A model generated the notes under the pieces. The model saw nothing but the letters and a program-made list of their open reading frames with translations. It ran no database searches and was not told the DNA's origin. Positions 25,701 through 42,610 of a stretch of DNA of 64,000 bases are shown here, piece by piece. The first letter of the stretch is position 1. Every line of letters begins with the position of its first letter. Source of the DNA: Paralichthys olivaceus (lineage: Eukaryota; Chordata; Actinopteri; Pleuronectiformes; Paralichthyidae); NCBI RefSeq assembly GCF_024713975.1, contig NC_091103.1, positions 6,205,001-6,269,000 of the forward strand, given 5' to 3'. A program made the position numbers and the translations under genes.

Positions 25701-25874
25701 TTTTAACAGAAAATTGTTAGATCATAAAAAAATAAAAATGTAGGCCTTGAATCATTTGGAGTCCCTCAGAGGAGTCACATCGCCTCAAAAATCCTCATCA
25801 TGGTTTGACACCACTACATTATTAATACTAATCAAAAGCTTTCTTTGGTATTTTTTACATCTTTTTAATTTCCC

Positions 25875-28800
25875 TTATTCTTCTTCTACCGGTTTTAATT
25901 CTGCTTGTTTGTCTTCTTCTGCTGCACATGGATTCTGTCTGTTTTCCTGTTTGCTTCCTGTTCCATCTTGCTGGTGACAGTCTGATCCTGGAGAAGGAGT
26001 CTGTGATTGGTCCTCGTGTCCTTGCTCTCTCTCCGTCTCCTCTCTCAGCTGCTGCAGAGCCCCTGCACTGCTGTCTCTCTGCTGCTGTGACTCATCAGGA
26101 TGAAAACAATCCTTTTCTTTTCCAATCTCCTCTGTAGTCACAGTGTCGGTGTCACAGTTCCGCGGCCCCGTCTCCAGACACATCTGTCTGCGAATGGTCC
26201 GTCGATGCTTGCTGCGGCGAGACTGGTTGCAGTGCAGGGTGCGCCTGCGATGCCATTGGTTAAGAGACTGCTGGGCCTCCACGCTGAGCTGACGAGCTGC
26301 CAGTCGTGGACGGAAACTGCTGATGTAGTAGAGAGAGGCGTACAGAGTTGTGAGGTAGTAGCCACCTGTTGATGTGGGGAATGAAGGAAAGGAGACAGTC
26401 TGTGACTTCGGATTGTAATTTAGCAGCACAGACATAGTTTAGTCACTGAGTTTAGGGCATGAGGTCATTCCCAAATCATAAGGAAATAGTAGCAGGTAGT
26501 AGCAACAAACTTGCAATTCACTAAGTCTGATGTTTGACTTTGTTTTACATTTACATTTTATTATAAGGAATATGTGTGTTTTGGAGAAAACTGTATTCAT
26601 GCAGGTGAAATTGAATGGGAAATCCAATATCCTGTTATTATTATTATTATAATTTACTGCATAATTTTGAGTGTCCATTATAAAGGGTCGAATGAAGGAA
26701 TGAACAAAGAAGGGATTTTGGGGCTGCGTCCTTCAGAGGCTGAATTGGAGGACCGAATGCGTCACAGGGGCAGGAATAGGCGGTCCCATTTTGAAGACCT
26801 CTTCCAATGCAGCAGAGAAATGTGTTCTTTAATTCTAGAGAAATAAAAGCTTCAATGTTGGAACCCCCCCCCCCCCAGTATCATGACACATGTAAAAAAA
26901 AAACATGGGGCATTATAACTTCCTCCTTGTGCCCAAATTACGCTCAGTTGCTGGGCAACATGAAAAGGGGCAGTACAAAGGGACTTTATAGAACAGACCA
27001 TCTCGTTTCCGTTTCATCTGAATTGTGGTCTGTGTGGCCCACAAAGACCGCCTCCTTCTGGAGAGGTGTCACAAAGTAAATTTACTTTCTCGCTGTCAGC
27101 CCGGACACCAAATCTTCTCATATGGTTTGCAACCATTAACTTTATTTCACATAGGATTTTCTTTGAGTGAAACTGAAACAAAGAGAAAACCTTTTAACAA
27201 GTTTTCAAACTCACGAACTGATTCGGAGAGCAAACTATGGGTGTGAAAAAGAAAACTTAACAGCGCATGTGAGCAGTTCCAGGAAACATGAAGACTTACA
27301 AATCAGCCAATGTGCCCACCTACAGGGGTGGTGGATATTTTAACATCCTATTTTTTACTATGTGGGTTATGGTAGAAATGTGTGTGCAGCATAAGGATGT
27401 GTATCTGTACCCTCTCCCTGTAGCTGTGTGGGGTCCAGGAGCTCCATCATGTAGTCTGTGTCCAGCTGTATGGTGACCACATCGCTTCGGAGCAGCACCC
27501 ATGTCAGGCAGGGCAGAAAATCATCTGCTCCAAATACTGTACCTGCAGGAAAGGAGAGAATGTATTTAAAAGGACATTAAGAGACAAACAAGGAGCCAGT
27601 CCACTCACAGAGACAAGACAGACAGAACTAGAGAAGTAAAAATCACGACCAGTTTACCTGAGCTACAGTTTGTACTCATGCTCTCATAGATGCTCTTGCA
27701 GACTTTGAGCAGGATCTTGACCTTCTTGTTCGGGGAGTAGGCTTCATGCATCGCCATCCACCTCTGCTGGATTCGCTCCAGGCTGATGCTGTCAGGAACC
27801 CCAACTCCTGCTGACCCTCCCAGCTCCTCCACCTCATTCTTTTCCAGCACATGCAGATTGCTCTGGAGAGACTTGAAGCTGCCATCATTAGTGCGGGAGG
27901 TGTGAATGCAGGAGTAGAGGTGGGTGGAGACGGGCTTCAGAGCCACTTTGTGGAGGGAGAGCTCCACCAATGAGTCTGCAGCGGGTTTAAGAAGGTAATT
28001 GAAGTCAGAGGAGAACCAATCAATCATCTACTGAGTTATGACTTTAACAACACAAGTTCTTTCAATAAAGCACACAGCTGAGATTTAGATTTATCCATCT
28101 TCTGTCAAAGTTCACCGTTTGCTCACTCACCTATCTCTGAGTCGCTCAGATCAGTAATGCTGTCCAACAACGCCTGGATTTCTGGGTAGTCCAGCAGAGT
28201 CTCCCTCAGCGATGAAAGTGATGATCTTACTTCCTGTAGGAATTCTGACCCCGTGACCCCATCGGAATCAGCCCCTCCCTTCTGCGTCGCCTCCACGAAT
28301 CCTCTCACGGCCTCTGCAAATGAACTGCCTCTCCGCTCGCTCATCTCTTGCACACGATTGGAGAGTCTTTTCTTCTGACATACCAGCCCGCCGAGCACTT
28401 GGCCCACTGCAGAGAGCCGATGTATGACCTTGTCGGCCAAACGGTGCGCTGACGGGTGGTGGAGTGTAGGGCTTTGAATTTGGGACTCCTGCTCCTCCTC
28501 AATGCTGCTGACTGACAGCGAGTCAAGCTCCAGAGACGGGGGGTGGAGCAAGGATGAGGGCCTGGGTGGGGGCAGCCAGAATCCATCTTCGATCCAGGAC
28601 ACCCTGTGAGGGGACTGAGGGAGGGGGCTGCCGCGGTGCAGCAGCTCGGACGCGGCGTAATTTAAAGTTTCAGGTGTGGAGGGAGGAGATGAATCCAGGC
28701 TCTCCATGCTTGCTCTGGGTGGGGGGCTGCAGGTGGAAGTCCGGCTTGGCCTCCTGAGGACCACCTCTGCTGTGGCAGCTGGTGTTGATGGGGTTTGTGA

Positions 28801-31800
28801 ATCAGCTGATCTAGCTCTGGTTAGACCTGGATAAGGAGACAGAGTATGAACACCACGTTACTGTGACTGCGGCTTTTAAGGCAACGTATGTCCCTTTTTC
28901 ATCGTTCAAAAAACCCACTAACAATTGCATTTTGTTTGCAACGGGAATTGATTCAATCTTCATTCACTCCTTGTTCAAATGTCTCTGCAGTAGACAAGAG
29001 TTTGAATTGTCTCCAGCTCTGATCAGCAGTGATTGAAGGGAGACACACGGCTAAGCTAACCTACCTGTGCCTGTAGCTTCATATTTTAGTGACAGATTTG
29101 AGCGGTGTCAATCTTCTTAACCCATTATTAGCAATAAAGCTGATGAGTGGACTTCCCTACAGTGTCTTTGTAAAATGATGACAGTATGGCTCTGTCAATT
29201 TCTCTGGTTAACTTGGACCGAAACACATTGTTGCAGAGTGTTTTAATTATTTTTACATGCAGAGTATCTGGGTTATATCTAAACGCTTGGTCAAACATTC
29301 CTCCAGGGAATGGAGAACGTAAGGTCATGTGGGTGAACTGACCCAAAAGTGGGAGAAGCACATTTCTGAGAATATCTTTCAGTGCAGTGTTTATTTCCAC
29401 CAAGGTCCAACAGTCTCCTTGTGAAACCACATTTAAATTCACAAGATCCAGATTTTTATATGGATCTGCATCAAATTACACACACTCATAAATATCAGCA
29501 GCCTAAAAATACCTGATTTTCATTAAGATCTGAGAAGGAGTCTGAGAAATCCACAAAACACCCTCGCAATATTAAAGGAAGTGAAAAAGAATTCTGGAAA
29601 CACTTTATATTAGGGAACACATATCAACCATTAACTAGTTGCTTATTAGCCTGGATATTAGAGGCATATTTGCTCGTTATTAGTTATTATGAAGCATTTA
29701 TTAATGCCTTATTCTTAATGACCTTATTCTGCAACTACTCCATTGATTAACAGTTTCCCTTAATAACCTCCTAATTACTGCTTATTGATGGTAAGTAAGG
29801 AAGTTGTTGTACATGAATTACAATCAAGTGCTTGGATATGTTCAATTTAATGGCTCCACAGTTTACACATACTCCTGCTAACAAACAAACAAATGTAAAA
29901 TAAAAGAGAACCTCCTTAGCGGAGGTACTAAATACAAATTCATATGTAAAAGTAACTCATCCTCACCAGAAGTCTCCACACTGGCAGGAGAGGGTCCCTG
30001 GTCCAATGAGATGGCCCGTTTATTGTGTAACCCAGCCCCTGCCCACGGCCGAGTGGTGCTGAGGCGTCGCTCTCGCCTGTAGGTTGATGTCTGTGTGGTG
30101 CACTGCGCAGTACGCTCCCGTTGTGTCAGCCAGTCATCTCCATGATCACGTATGTAGAGGGGATTGATGATACACAGGGCCCCGTTGGTGGAAGTCAGCT
30201 AAGGAAACACACAAACACAAAGATGGTGTGTGACACACTGAGCACCACAATTTAGCTGTAGAAGAAGCTTTAAGTCACTGCTGACATGCAGACATGTGAG
30301 TGAACAGTTACACATCCAGCAGAGATGAAGTAATGTTAACTGTTGAGTCATTGCTACTGAAAGTTTCCCCATGTTGGAGCCGGAGTACAGGGGTCATTTA
30401 CCTGGATGGAGCACATGACGGTGCTTGGCTCCCTTTGGGTCATTTCATCCATCTGTTGGTCAGGAGGTGAGCTGAGCCACGTTTCTGCAGAAACAAATCA
30501 TACACTGATTAAAAAATACGCTCTTCAAGGCATCTCATTTAATGTTGGTTATGTTGGACTATCATGTTTGTTATGTATTTGGAGCAGCTCCATTCAGATT
30601 TAAAAACTAGCATTAAAACTTTAAAATCAATCTTGTGGCTCACTGGCAGTGTAGAGATTCAACAACAGGGCTGGTGTGGGCTGTCTTTTTAGATTTAGTT
30701 AAAACTCTTGCAGCTACATTTTAGTTGCATGTACGTAAAAGTCCATTGCAGTTTTTTAATACTTCCTCTTGCTGAGGATACGAGACAAAGTCAGATAGAG
30801 TGCGAAAGGACTCACTGGGTTCAAGCTGAGAGAGGCGATCCTTGTTCTTGCCGGTGACGCTGTAGATCCACTGAGGAATTGACAGACAAACAGCCAACAC
30901 ATCCCTGACACACAGGGAGAAATTACAGTGATGAAACAAACTGATTCGTGAGGTTTGCACAGACCTGAGAAATGAATTCAAAACTATTTTAGAAAAAAGA
31001 TATTTCACTGAGACCTCATATAACATGAATAGCCATAGAGACTAAAGAATGAGCAGAGGCATAAACGTTTGTGCTTCCCCGTACTGTAGTGATAAAATGT
31101 TGTGGAAGGAGGAAGTTTAAACAATCAAAAATAGATATCTGAGATACGGCAGGTCCTCACCTGGTCACAGAGTAGAAGAACACCAGCTGAGCCAAGTCAG
31201 AGAAAGAAAGACGAGACTCAGACAGCTGGAACACTGAGAGAGAAAGAGAGAAAGAGTGGGTATTACCCTCATTATGAAAATACATTCCTGGAAACAAACA
31301 AAGCTTAAACAGGCAACACTAACAGGGTGTCTAAAGAAAAAAAAAGCTGTGATCAGCTTGGTCACAGTAACTTCAGTGTTCCTTTAATCAGTCTATTATT
31401 TTATTATCTCATACCACGTGGGTCACTTCAGTCTTTTTTTTCTTTACACATACTACATGCATGTACAATAAAAACAACATGGATTGGTGTGAGTTGTATC
31501 AGCACTCAAAGGGAGTTACCAGTTTAAGGAACCAGAATTTGCAGTTTACCGCAGGTATGTGTGGGTGTGTGTGTGAGTATTACCTGCTCTCACCTGTACA
31601 ATTTCCAGACACACTCATTCAACAGCAGCAAGTACAAAGAACCTGATGTGGTTTTATAAACTTACTGCAACTGTTTATCAGTTTAGTGCGACGTTTTTCG
31701 GCAGAAGCAATGAGTCATTAAATAACGGCTGAAAGTGACTGAATGGGGAACTTAGAGATCATGCACACACACATGCACGTCTCTCTATAGTTGTGAGGAC

Positions 31801-32477
31801 ACTCACTGAAATAATGCATTTCTTAACCTTAAACATCACAACTAGATGCTTTAACCTAACCCTCAGCCTAAACCTAATTCTAACCCTAAAACCAAGTCCT
31901 AACCCTCAAACAGCCCATTGAATTTGTGAGGACCAGCCGAAATGTCCTCACTACGTCACAATGTCCTCACCGTGATGGTATTGAACCAAAATTGTCCCTC
32001 ATAACTATAGACAGACATGCATGTGGACGCACACACACAGTCATTTCTCCATACCTCCAGAGGACATTATATGACTTCCATTAATTTCAGGGAGACTTAC
32101 TCAAACATTGCCAATCATTACTACTTGTCTAACTCTAACCCTCACTTTAAAATATCATGATTTACATGATAGGGACGTGATATTTCGTCCCCACTGATGT
32201 AGGTCCCCATAACGTGGTTAATACCCGGTCCACACACACAGACTCACATTAAGACAGATGCTCTCAAACAGAGACACACAGAAATAACTCCATGTTTGCA
32301 TAAGACGGGTAGCTCCATACCTTTGCCTGTGCTTTTGATGGTATAATCGAGAATGGTGTCATTGTCTCCTCCAGCAGACACACACAGCAGGCTGGGCAGA
32401 GACGTCGCAGAGTCCTGCACAACTAGGAAACTCTGGAGGGAAACACACACACACACACACAGACGCACACACACACA

Positions 32478-32555
<78 letters not shown>

Positions 32556-34879
32556 GAGACACACACAGTGACTCATTTTAGTAAGTGAAGTGTAACAGAA
32601 ATTCGTCATGGGAGGAGACATCTTCTCTGAAATGTTCAATGACAGGACTCACATTGAAAAGGAAAATGCTGACAATACAAAATAGAGAGTAAAGAAGAAA
32701 AACAACACTGTGCCAGTATTTCTATGACAAGGTTGTATTGATTAGGTATTGATCATTAGTCATGATGTCATTTTTCACAGGTTCAGTGATGTGATAGTGA
32801 TTTGTTTGGTGATAAAGAGCTGATATGATTGTATGGAGGCTTGATACTGACTAACTGAACGTGGCTCAGTCTCTTGTGTTATACTGTTTGTATTCTTACT
32901 TTAAATACATTAAAAATAAACAGCATTATTTTATGTAAACTGTACATGAACTCTTTACAGTCAGACTCTTTGCCAATAGCAGTAATGACAGCTCTGACTC
33001 TCATGTGGCTCAATCTGATTATTATAAACCGTCTAATACAATTAAACCCACTTTTCATCGACGCTAAACATTTTGAATTATATGATAATTTGGTTGAAAC
33101 ACAAAATGTATTCTATCATTCATTGGTTCCTACATGAACACACAGTTTTTGCCAAAGTTTGAACAATTAGATTTTTTCATAGAAGTTATTTCTGTAGTTT
33201 TTGTTTTGCCTGTGTGTTTTCCTGGTTCAAAGTGGAAACAGTTCAGTTTAAAACAAAGTGATGTATAATATTTGTAGCTCTCACTTGGACTTGAGCAACA
33301 ATATCTACTTTAGCAACATGTTTTTGTTAAGAATGAAGGGAACCGAGTCGTGGGCATTCAATAAAACAACAAACATTTGAACAGAGAGCATTGTAAAGCC
33401 AGTCTTTTTTTCTTCACTGATGATCTGACTACTCTGCAAACACTGACTGAAACACAACTAAACCTTTGGTTGAGACATATTTACCTGGTTATAACAATAT
33501 ACATGCAACTAATGGCACCACAAGTGAACTGAGCTGTTGAACACTAGCACACATTTATACACACACAGAGGAAGTGGCTTTCAATGTCAGTGTGACCAGA
33601 AGTTGAGTCGAGTTCACTGAAATCACCAAACTATGAGCATGCTGACGTTTGACAGATGAGATGTTCATAAATATTTCTCTCTTGATTAAAACAGCAGAGT
33701 TTAGTCAGAAATAAATTAACATTTAATTTGAGAACTAGTTGGGATGCAAAACATTTCTGTGTCAAAACCAACATTACTCATGCATCGTGTTATTTCTAGA
33801 TAAAGTTTTACATTTCTCTGTAATTATTGTCATGTGACTCATTCAAAAAGAAAACTGATAAATAAATGTTTGCTCCACTCACATTCTCTCTTTGTAGCTG
33901 ACGGTCGTTTCACTGACTTGCACGTGCTGTTATCCAACACTACTTCTGCACTCAGCTCAAAACTGCTGTTCATTATGTTGAAGTTGAATAGAAGAGGGAA
34001 CTACTTTTGTGACACAGAGATTCTGTATCCAGGCCTGCTAAGAACACTTCTGTTGTTAAACAAAATTACATCTTTGCTCATTTGAGACAATTTTGACAAA
34101 TAACGTGAGCAGCAAACTAACCTGGAGGTGACAGGAGGATGCTGGATTATATGTTAATGAATGAAACAGTGAAAAGAAGGAAGAGTGAGGATCAGGGAGA
34201 AGACATGACGGGAAGATAGGAAAGTAGAAGGACAGATGAAAAGAAATTGAGACACAAAAAAATATCCCATTATTTTAGCTTCTCAAACGAGAAGAGACAT
34301 AAGTCAAACTAACGATAGGTCATCAAAGTAAAAAGAAAATACTATATAATATATAATAACAGAGGCCACAGTCTCATTAACATTTGATGATGACCTATCG
34401 TTAGTTTGTTATTATATAGAAACACAAGTATTTTATGTGTTTCTGTAGCCAGGATGGAGACTGAAGGCTGAAGACCCAGAAGAGAACGATTCAGTGTTTG
34501 CACGCTACGTGTGTGAAACTAACACGTCAGACATCAATACTTTTTATTGTTAAGATTTTGTAAAATAATTTCCTTGCATACACGGACCTATTTCAAGACT
34601 TTCTCTGAATAAGTGAAGCAGCGTCAGAGTTGATGTAACTATGATGTAAATGTCATACTGACATGACGACTGCTTGATTGACTGACGGGTGTTTGTAAAG
34701 AAGAGTTTACAGTACAGCTCACCCCTGCAGGTGTCCCACAGATTGCAGTGTGGGCCCCTTCCCTATCCCAGGGTGCTCTGGGACACCAGGCCTCCTGACA
34801 GCCTCTGAGCTGCTCCAGGAGCGACGGCCTCCTGCTGAATGGTATGGCCGTTGTACCGTTAACTGGACTATGAACTGCC
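25875..34879 (-). CDS. rinl: rinl, Ras and Rab interactor-like protein (SH2, RIN homology, VPS9), 5' end incomplete
   Basis: Minus-strand exons in transcript order: 34723-34879, 32321-32432, 31161-31233, 30816-30904, 30402-30484, 29967-30198, 28131-28826, 27658-27975, 27411-27542, 25875-26365; all phases agree and give 793 residues after an unlocated first exon. Residues about 15-140 form an SH2-like domain (SLLEQLRGCQEAW, SFLVVQDSATSLPSLLCVS, LSFSDLAQLVFFYS), followed by the RIN-specific GALCIINPLYIRDHGDDW. The 696-bp exon holds a Pro/Ser-rich linker and a RIN-homology region (LADKVIHRLSAVGQVLGGLV). The VPS9 domain at about 490-660 has LKPVSTHLYSCI, LERIQQRW, YSPNKKVKILLKVCKSIYE, GADDFLPCLTWVL, DYMMELLDP and GEGGYYLTTLYASL. 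It ends with SLNQWHRRRT and an E/Q-rich polar tail, with no recognisable Ras-association domain. Known family role: Rab5-group guanine-nucleotide exchange on endosomes. RINL rather than RIN1-3 is supported by the missing RA domain and the neighbouring sirt2. Confidence 0.85.
26366..27410 (-). other. Last intron of rinl, with possible transposon remnant
   Basis: No exon is evident in this intron. It contains a C14 homopolymer near 26864-26877 and a segment near 26725-26815 (GGGGCTGCGTCCTTCAGAGG and downstream) resembling the ends of fish DNA-transposon derivatives. The family is not identified. Confidence 0.35.
29049..29140 (+). repeat. Copy of the dispersed repeat seen split at 20335-20816
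   Basis: It contains GGCTAAGCTAACC, GTAGCTTCATATTTTAG and GAGCGGTGTCAATCTTCTT in one uninterrupted block, collinear with the two halves at 20.4 and 20.75 kb. It lies in a rinl intron. Confidence 0.55.
29390..29597 (+). repeat. Dispersed fish repeat in a rinl intron, related to 57417-57760
   Basis: GAAACCACATTTAAATTCAC, AGATCCAGATTTTTATATGG and ATCTGCATCAAATT recur with few changes at 57430-57490. The block then continues with tail sequence of the same family (AATATTAAAGGAAGTGAAAA). Known in many teleosts; class not assigned here. Confidence 0.55.
29598..29815 (+). repeat. Dispersed fish repeat in a rinl intron
   Basis: CACTTTATATTAGGGAACAC, then ACCATTAACTAGTTGCTTAT and AATGCCTTATTCTTAATGAC, matches a common teleost interspersed repeat in order. 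It directly follows the previous repeat. Class not assigned. Confidence 0.5.
31780..32230 (+). repeat. Dispersed repeat with telomere-like CTAACC words, in a rinl intron
   Basis: The block has GTTGTGAGGACACTCACTG, repeated CTAACCCT/CCTAAACCTAA words over 31855-31910, and a TTGTGAGGACC/ATGTCCTCAC pairing. A diverged second module follows at about 32040-32230 (CTAACTCTAACCCTCACTTT, then GTCCCCACTGATG). This matches a common fish repeat and is not a telomere: the CTAACC words are degenerate and embedded in repeat sequence. Confidence 0.55.
32443..32551. repeat. (CA)n microsatellite next to a rinl SH2 exon
   Basis: About 109 bp of CA with a few interruptions. On the rinl strand it is a (GT)n tract ending 11 bp before the acceptor of the 32321-32432 exon. 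Confidence 0.95.
34305..34434. repeat. Interlocked inverted repeats in the first known rinl intron
   Basis: A 21-bp perfect inverted repeat pairs 34305-34325 with 34388-34408. A second imperfect pair (34336-34360 with 34408-34434; TATATAATAAC against GTTATTATATA, and AAAATAC against GTATTTT) is interleaved, giving the order A, B, A', B'. No coding potential. Confidence 0.75.
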
Positions 34880-36769
34880 CTGGACACAAACACATGGACG
34901 TGTTTATGCACACAAACAAACAACAGCTCAGTTGGAATAAAAGTTACAGTTTTCATAAAGTCTGATTCAGGGATTCCTATTCAGAAATTTTCAAAAATCT
35001 AAAAAATGTCTGAATTCTTAGAAAAAGCATATTGCTTTGTGGTAAATACTTACATGTGTTGCACTGGTTCAGTTGGTTCATGTGACCTTTCTCCTCTACA
35101 CTATTAGCACATTCCTACACATGTTGTAATCGTCTCTCTTCAGCTCTTCCTTTCTACACAGAACAAAATGTTGCTCAAGACTGCAAAAAGAAAATAGGAA
35201 GCTCACATGCTCCTCAAACACACATCCTCCCCTGAGTGTTTTGTATTTTAAATTTCAGGCTAACTGTCGTGCTGCTGCCACGTTTGCTGCCTTGTTCTGC
35301 ATCCTGCTCGTACTGGCGTCTGTTGAACTTTGTGTTTTCTTATGAAGCTGCTCTGCGGATTTCACACGGCTGCTGCTCTTCATCGTCACTCCTCTCCTCC
35401 CCACAATTCTTTATGTGGTTAACCCTCATCTGTACACGGCATGAACACTGAGACGACACTGTCTCCTCTCCGAACAGCTACATCTGTCTGTTGTTTCTCT
35501 GCAGCAGTGATGGGAAGGGTTCAAACCTTTTAAGTTGAGAGCAGACCGGGTGTGTAAATGCATCACACAGGTCTAAGACGACCTGTGAATACATGAAAAA
35601 ACAAGAGATACATGCATTAGACTCAACTTTGAATCGATCTGTATTTTGTGATCACACATTGGGGGTGGGGAGGTTTCAAGTCTTTTTCATAATCACCCAC
35701 ACGCAGGTTGGTTCACTGACTGCCCGACAGTCCTAATGGAAACCCCATCTAGAGGTGTTGCTGATTGGTCAACTTTTCCATGTAGCATCTTCACACTTTC
35801 CTACCTCATGTTTGTAAGAATCATTTTGGTGAAAATGCATTAAAATACTGAGCTGTTTTGATCACAGGCCATGTTGTTTCCCAAGCTGGGCCTTGTACAG
35901 TATGTGTTACCTGAGTGCCCTCATATGTCACTTTGTGAATTATTTATCACCATCAGAAACTCTTGGTCTTCATGTGCTAATAAAGACAGGAACATTATTC
36001 TAGCTTGTCATTTAAATCAAAGTACTAGTGTGGCTAAATACAGCTCTTATACGCCTAGTATTTATACGACTAGTTTCTTTGTGAAATTTGTTGTCCCAAA
36101 AAAAAGTTACGACAGTCTCATAAGGACATAATAAGTATTGTTTATGTACAATATCTGAAGGTTTAAGATAATGATAAAAGGAAGCACAAACCACACTGAA
36201 AAGTTCACATTTAGCACGTGAACCACATTGTCTTTGATGTTGGCACATTTCAAAGTATAATCAATGTATAATGGGCTGTGTGACAGAAATTATTACAGCT
36301 ATGGTTTTGATTACAGTGTAACCATGAAGAGTCACAAGTAAATATGGTAAAAGGCCCCAACAACATCGTTTACATTGATCTTTAAATGGCTATAAAACGT
36401 ATTTTCTCAGAAAGCTTCTTACTAATTGAATCTTACTGGTTCTACATGAAAACAAACATTCTTCCCAGAGTCACATCAGTTTTTTTATTACAATGTTTTG
36501 TTCCAATAGTTTTACTGTGATTAGCTGGAAAAATGTGATGCCAAGTGTTTCTGTGCATTGGTCACATGCAACATGTGGATCACAATGTGTTGACGCACTG
36601 TTGGGTTGTTTCCCAGCCACTGTGTTATTTATTTATATATATATATATATCCGTTTCTATATTCTACATATGTTCTACTAATTATAGCCTAAAACAGCCA
36701 CATACATGTAGTTGAATCAACTCATTCAGTCTCAACAAAACTGAAAGGTGTCAGGTTTACAATGGCAAA
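34880..36769. other. Region upstream of the known rinl exons and downstream of sirt2
   Basis: This should contain the missing first rinl exon(s) and the rinl promoter, but no ATG with a compatible donor could be chosen with confidence. The sequence just upstream of 34880 is open in frame back to an ATG at 34956, but the TTTGTGTCCAG at 34880-34890 looks like a splice acceptor. Near 36637-36650 there is a short (TA)n run. Confidence 0.4.
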
Positions 36770-36775
36770 TTTATT
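36770..36775 (-). terminator. sirt2: Candidate sirt2 polyadenylation signal
   Basis: Minus-strand AATAAA about 1.47 kb after the sirt2 stop codon; the intervening sequence has no other gene. Other candidate hexamers exist nearby, so the 3' end is inferred. Confidence 0.4.
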
Positions 36776-38247
36776 GCAAGACTTTCGTATTGGTTTCCAT
36801 AATATTGTACAGACGTTCACGCTACTGTGCCCACCCCTTTATTTCTATATGTCACAGTAGAACAATTCATTCTCTTCCAAATATCCCAAATACAGTGGAA
36901 AACAACAACAGAGACCAAAAAGCCTGGGACAGACTCATTCTATACAGATGCTTAAATAATTCCCTTACAATTATCAAGCGTACAGTTCATTTTAGGCCTT
37001 TTCATACAAGACAACAAACTGTTGTCGCCTACTCCAAGAAGCTTCAATTTCATGCACTCTTTTAGAATGTATGAGGTTCATGGACTGCATGTGTGATGAT
37101 GTCCGCTCTCCCTATATTCACTGTATGTGTGTGTACTGTATGTGTGCACTCATGCAGCATGTGATATGTTCCTGGACTCTAACTGTTGCTCTTCTGGGAG
37201 AAGCTCTGCCCTCCTGTTACTAGACTAGACTAATACAGAGCCAAACTATTGTCCAGTGGCAGGTGTTCTATGCGAGTGGACTCTGACCATCAGATCTGGA
37301 GCAGGACTATACACTGATGTCACCTATGTTCTTTTTAAAATCGGTAAATTGTGAGGATGTGAATTTTGTATTTACGCAATGAAGACACAAATACCGATTA
37401 GAAGATAATCTGCATGAGGGGTTATTATAATCTTCTGCTTATAGAAATGAAGCTGATTCCGGCAGACAATATCACTATAAGTGGCTTCCACTTTGCTTCA
37501 CTATGAAACTCTTTCATTTTCTTATATTAAATTACACATTTGTTGTTAGGAAAAATCAACTTTCAACCAACTGAAGTCCAGGCAACAGAGGGAGCAAAGC
37601 TGTGATTATAGACTGTGCATCATGTAAAGTTTGTAGTTTCATAATATGAAGAGAGCATAACTTCCCCCCCATGAACATCTAAAAACATTGTGTTAAAAAA
37701 TTAACAGAAATGTGTTCATACAGGAGCAGAGGGTCAACATGAAAAAAATATGAGTCAAAAATCAAGAGAATATTTTCTAAATTTCAATAATCCTGTTGTT
37801 ATATCTATTACTACCTAAGTTCACCTTTTATGAAGTTATTATTTCATCTATGTGATACTTGCATGAGCGATTCAATACACAACAGCCTTGTTTCCTTTTG
37901 ATGGTTAATAAACTGGAATCAGTGACTGAAATGAGCATGATATTTGAAACAAAAGCAAAATAGAAGTATCTTGACTAGTGGTTCAGATGTAACATTGTAT
38001 ATCTAAGATGCAAAAAAGTAAAGTCATGTCAGTAAAGTGCAAGTAACTGATATAAACAAAAGCATAAAACACAGGGATGAAAGTCGTCCTGTGAGGATGT
38101 TTAGAGGAATCAAATGTTTGCCGATAAAAACAAACTGCATCAATTCTCAACGTCAAACAGAAACAATCAGAATCTGCTTCTAAGGGTCACCTGCACACAG
38201 CGACATCAGTACAGCCGCTTTGAATAAAAAGGGAGATTGGGAATGAG

Positions 38248-42610
<4,363 letters not shown>

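Noticed and set aside
25928..26372. Plus-strand frames opposite the last rinl exon
   Set aside because: Antisense shadows of the VPS9-containing coding exon.
31855..31910. Interstitial telomere
   Set aside because: CTAACC words are irregular and belong to a known type of dispersed repeat.
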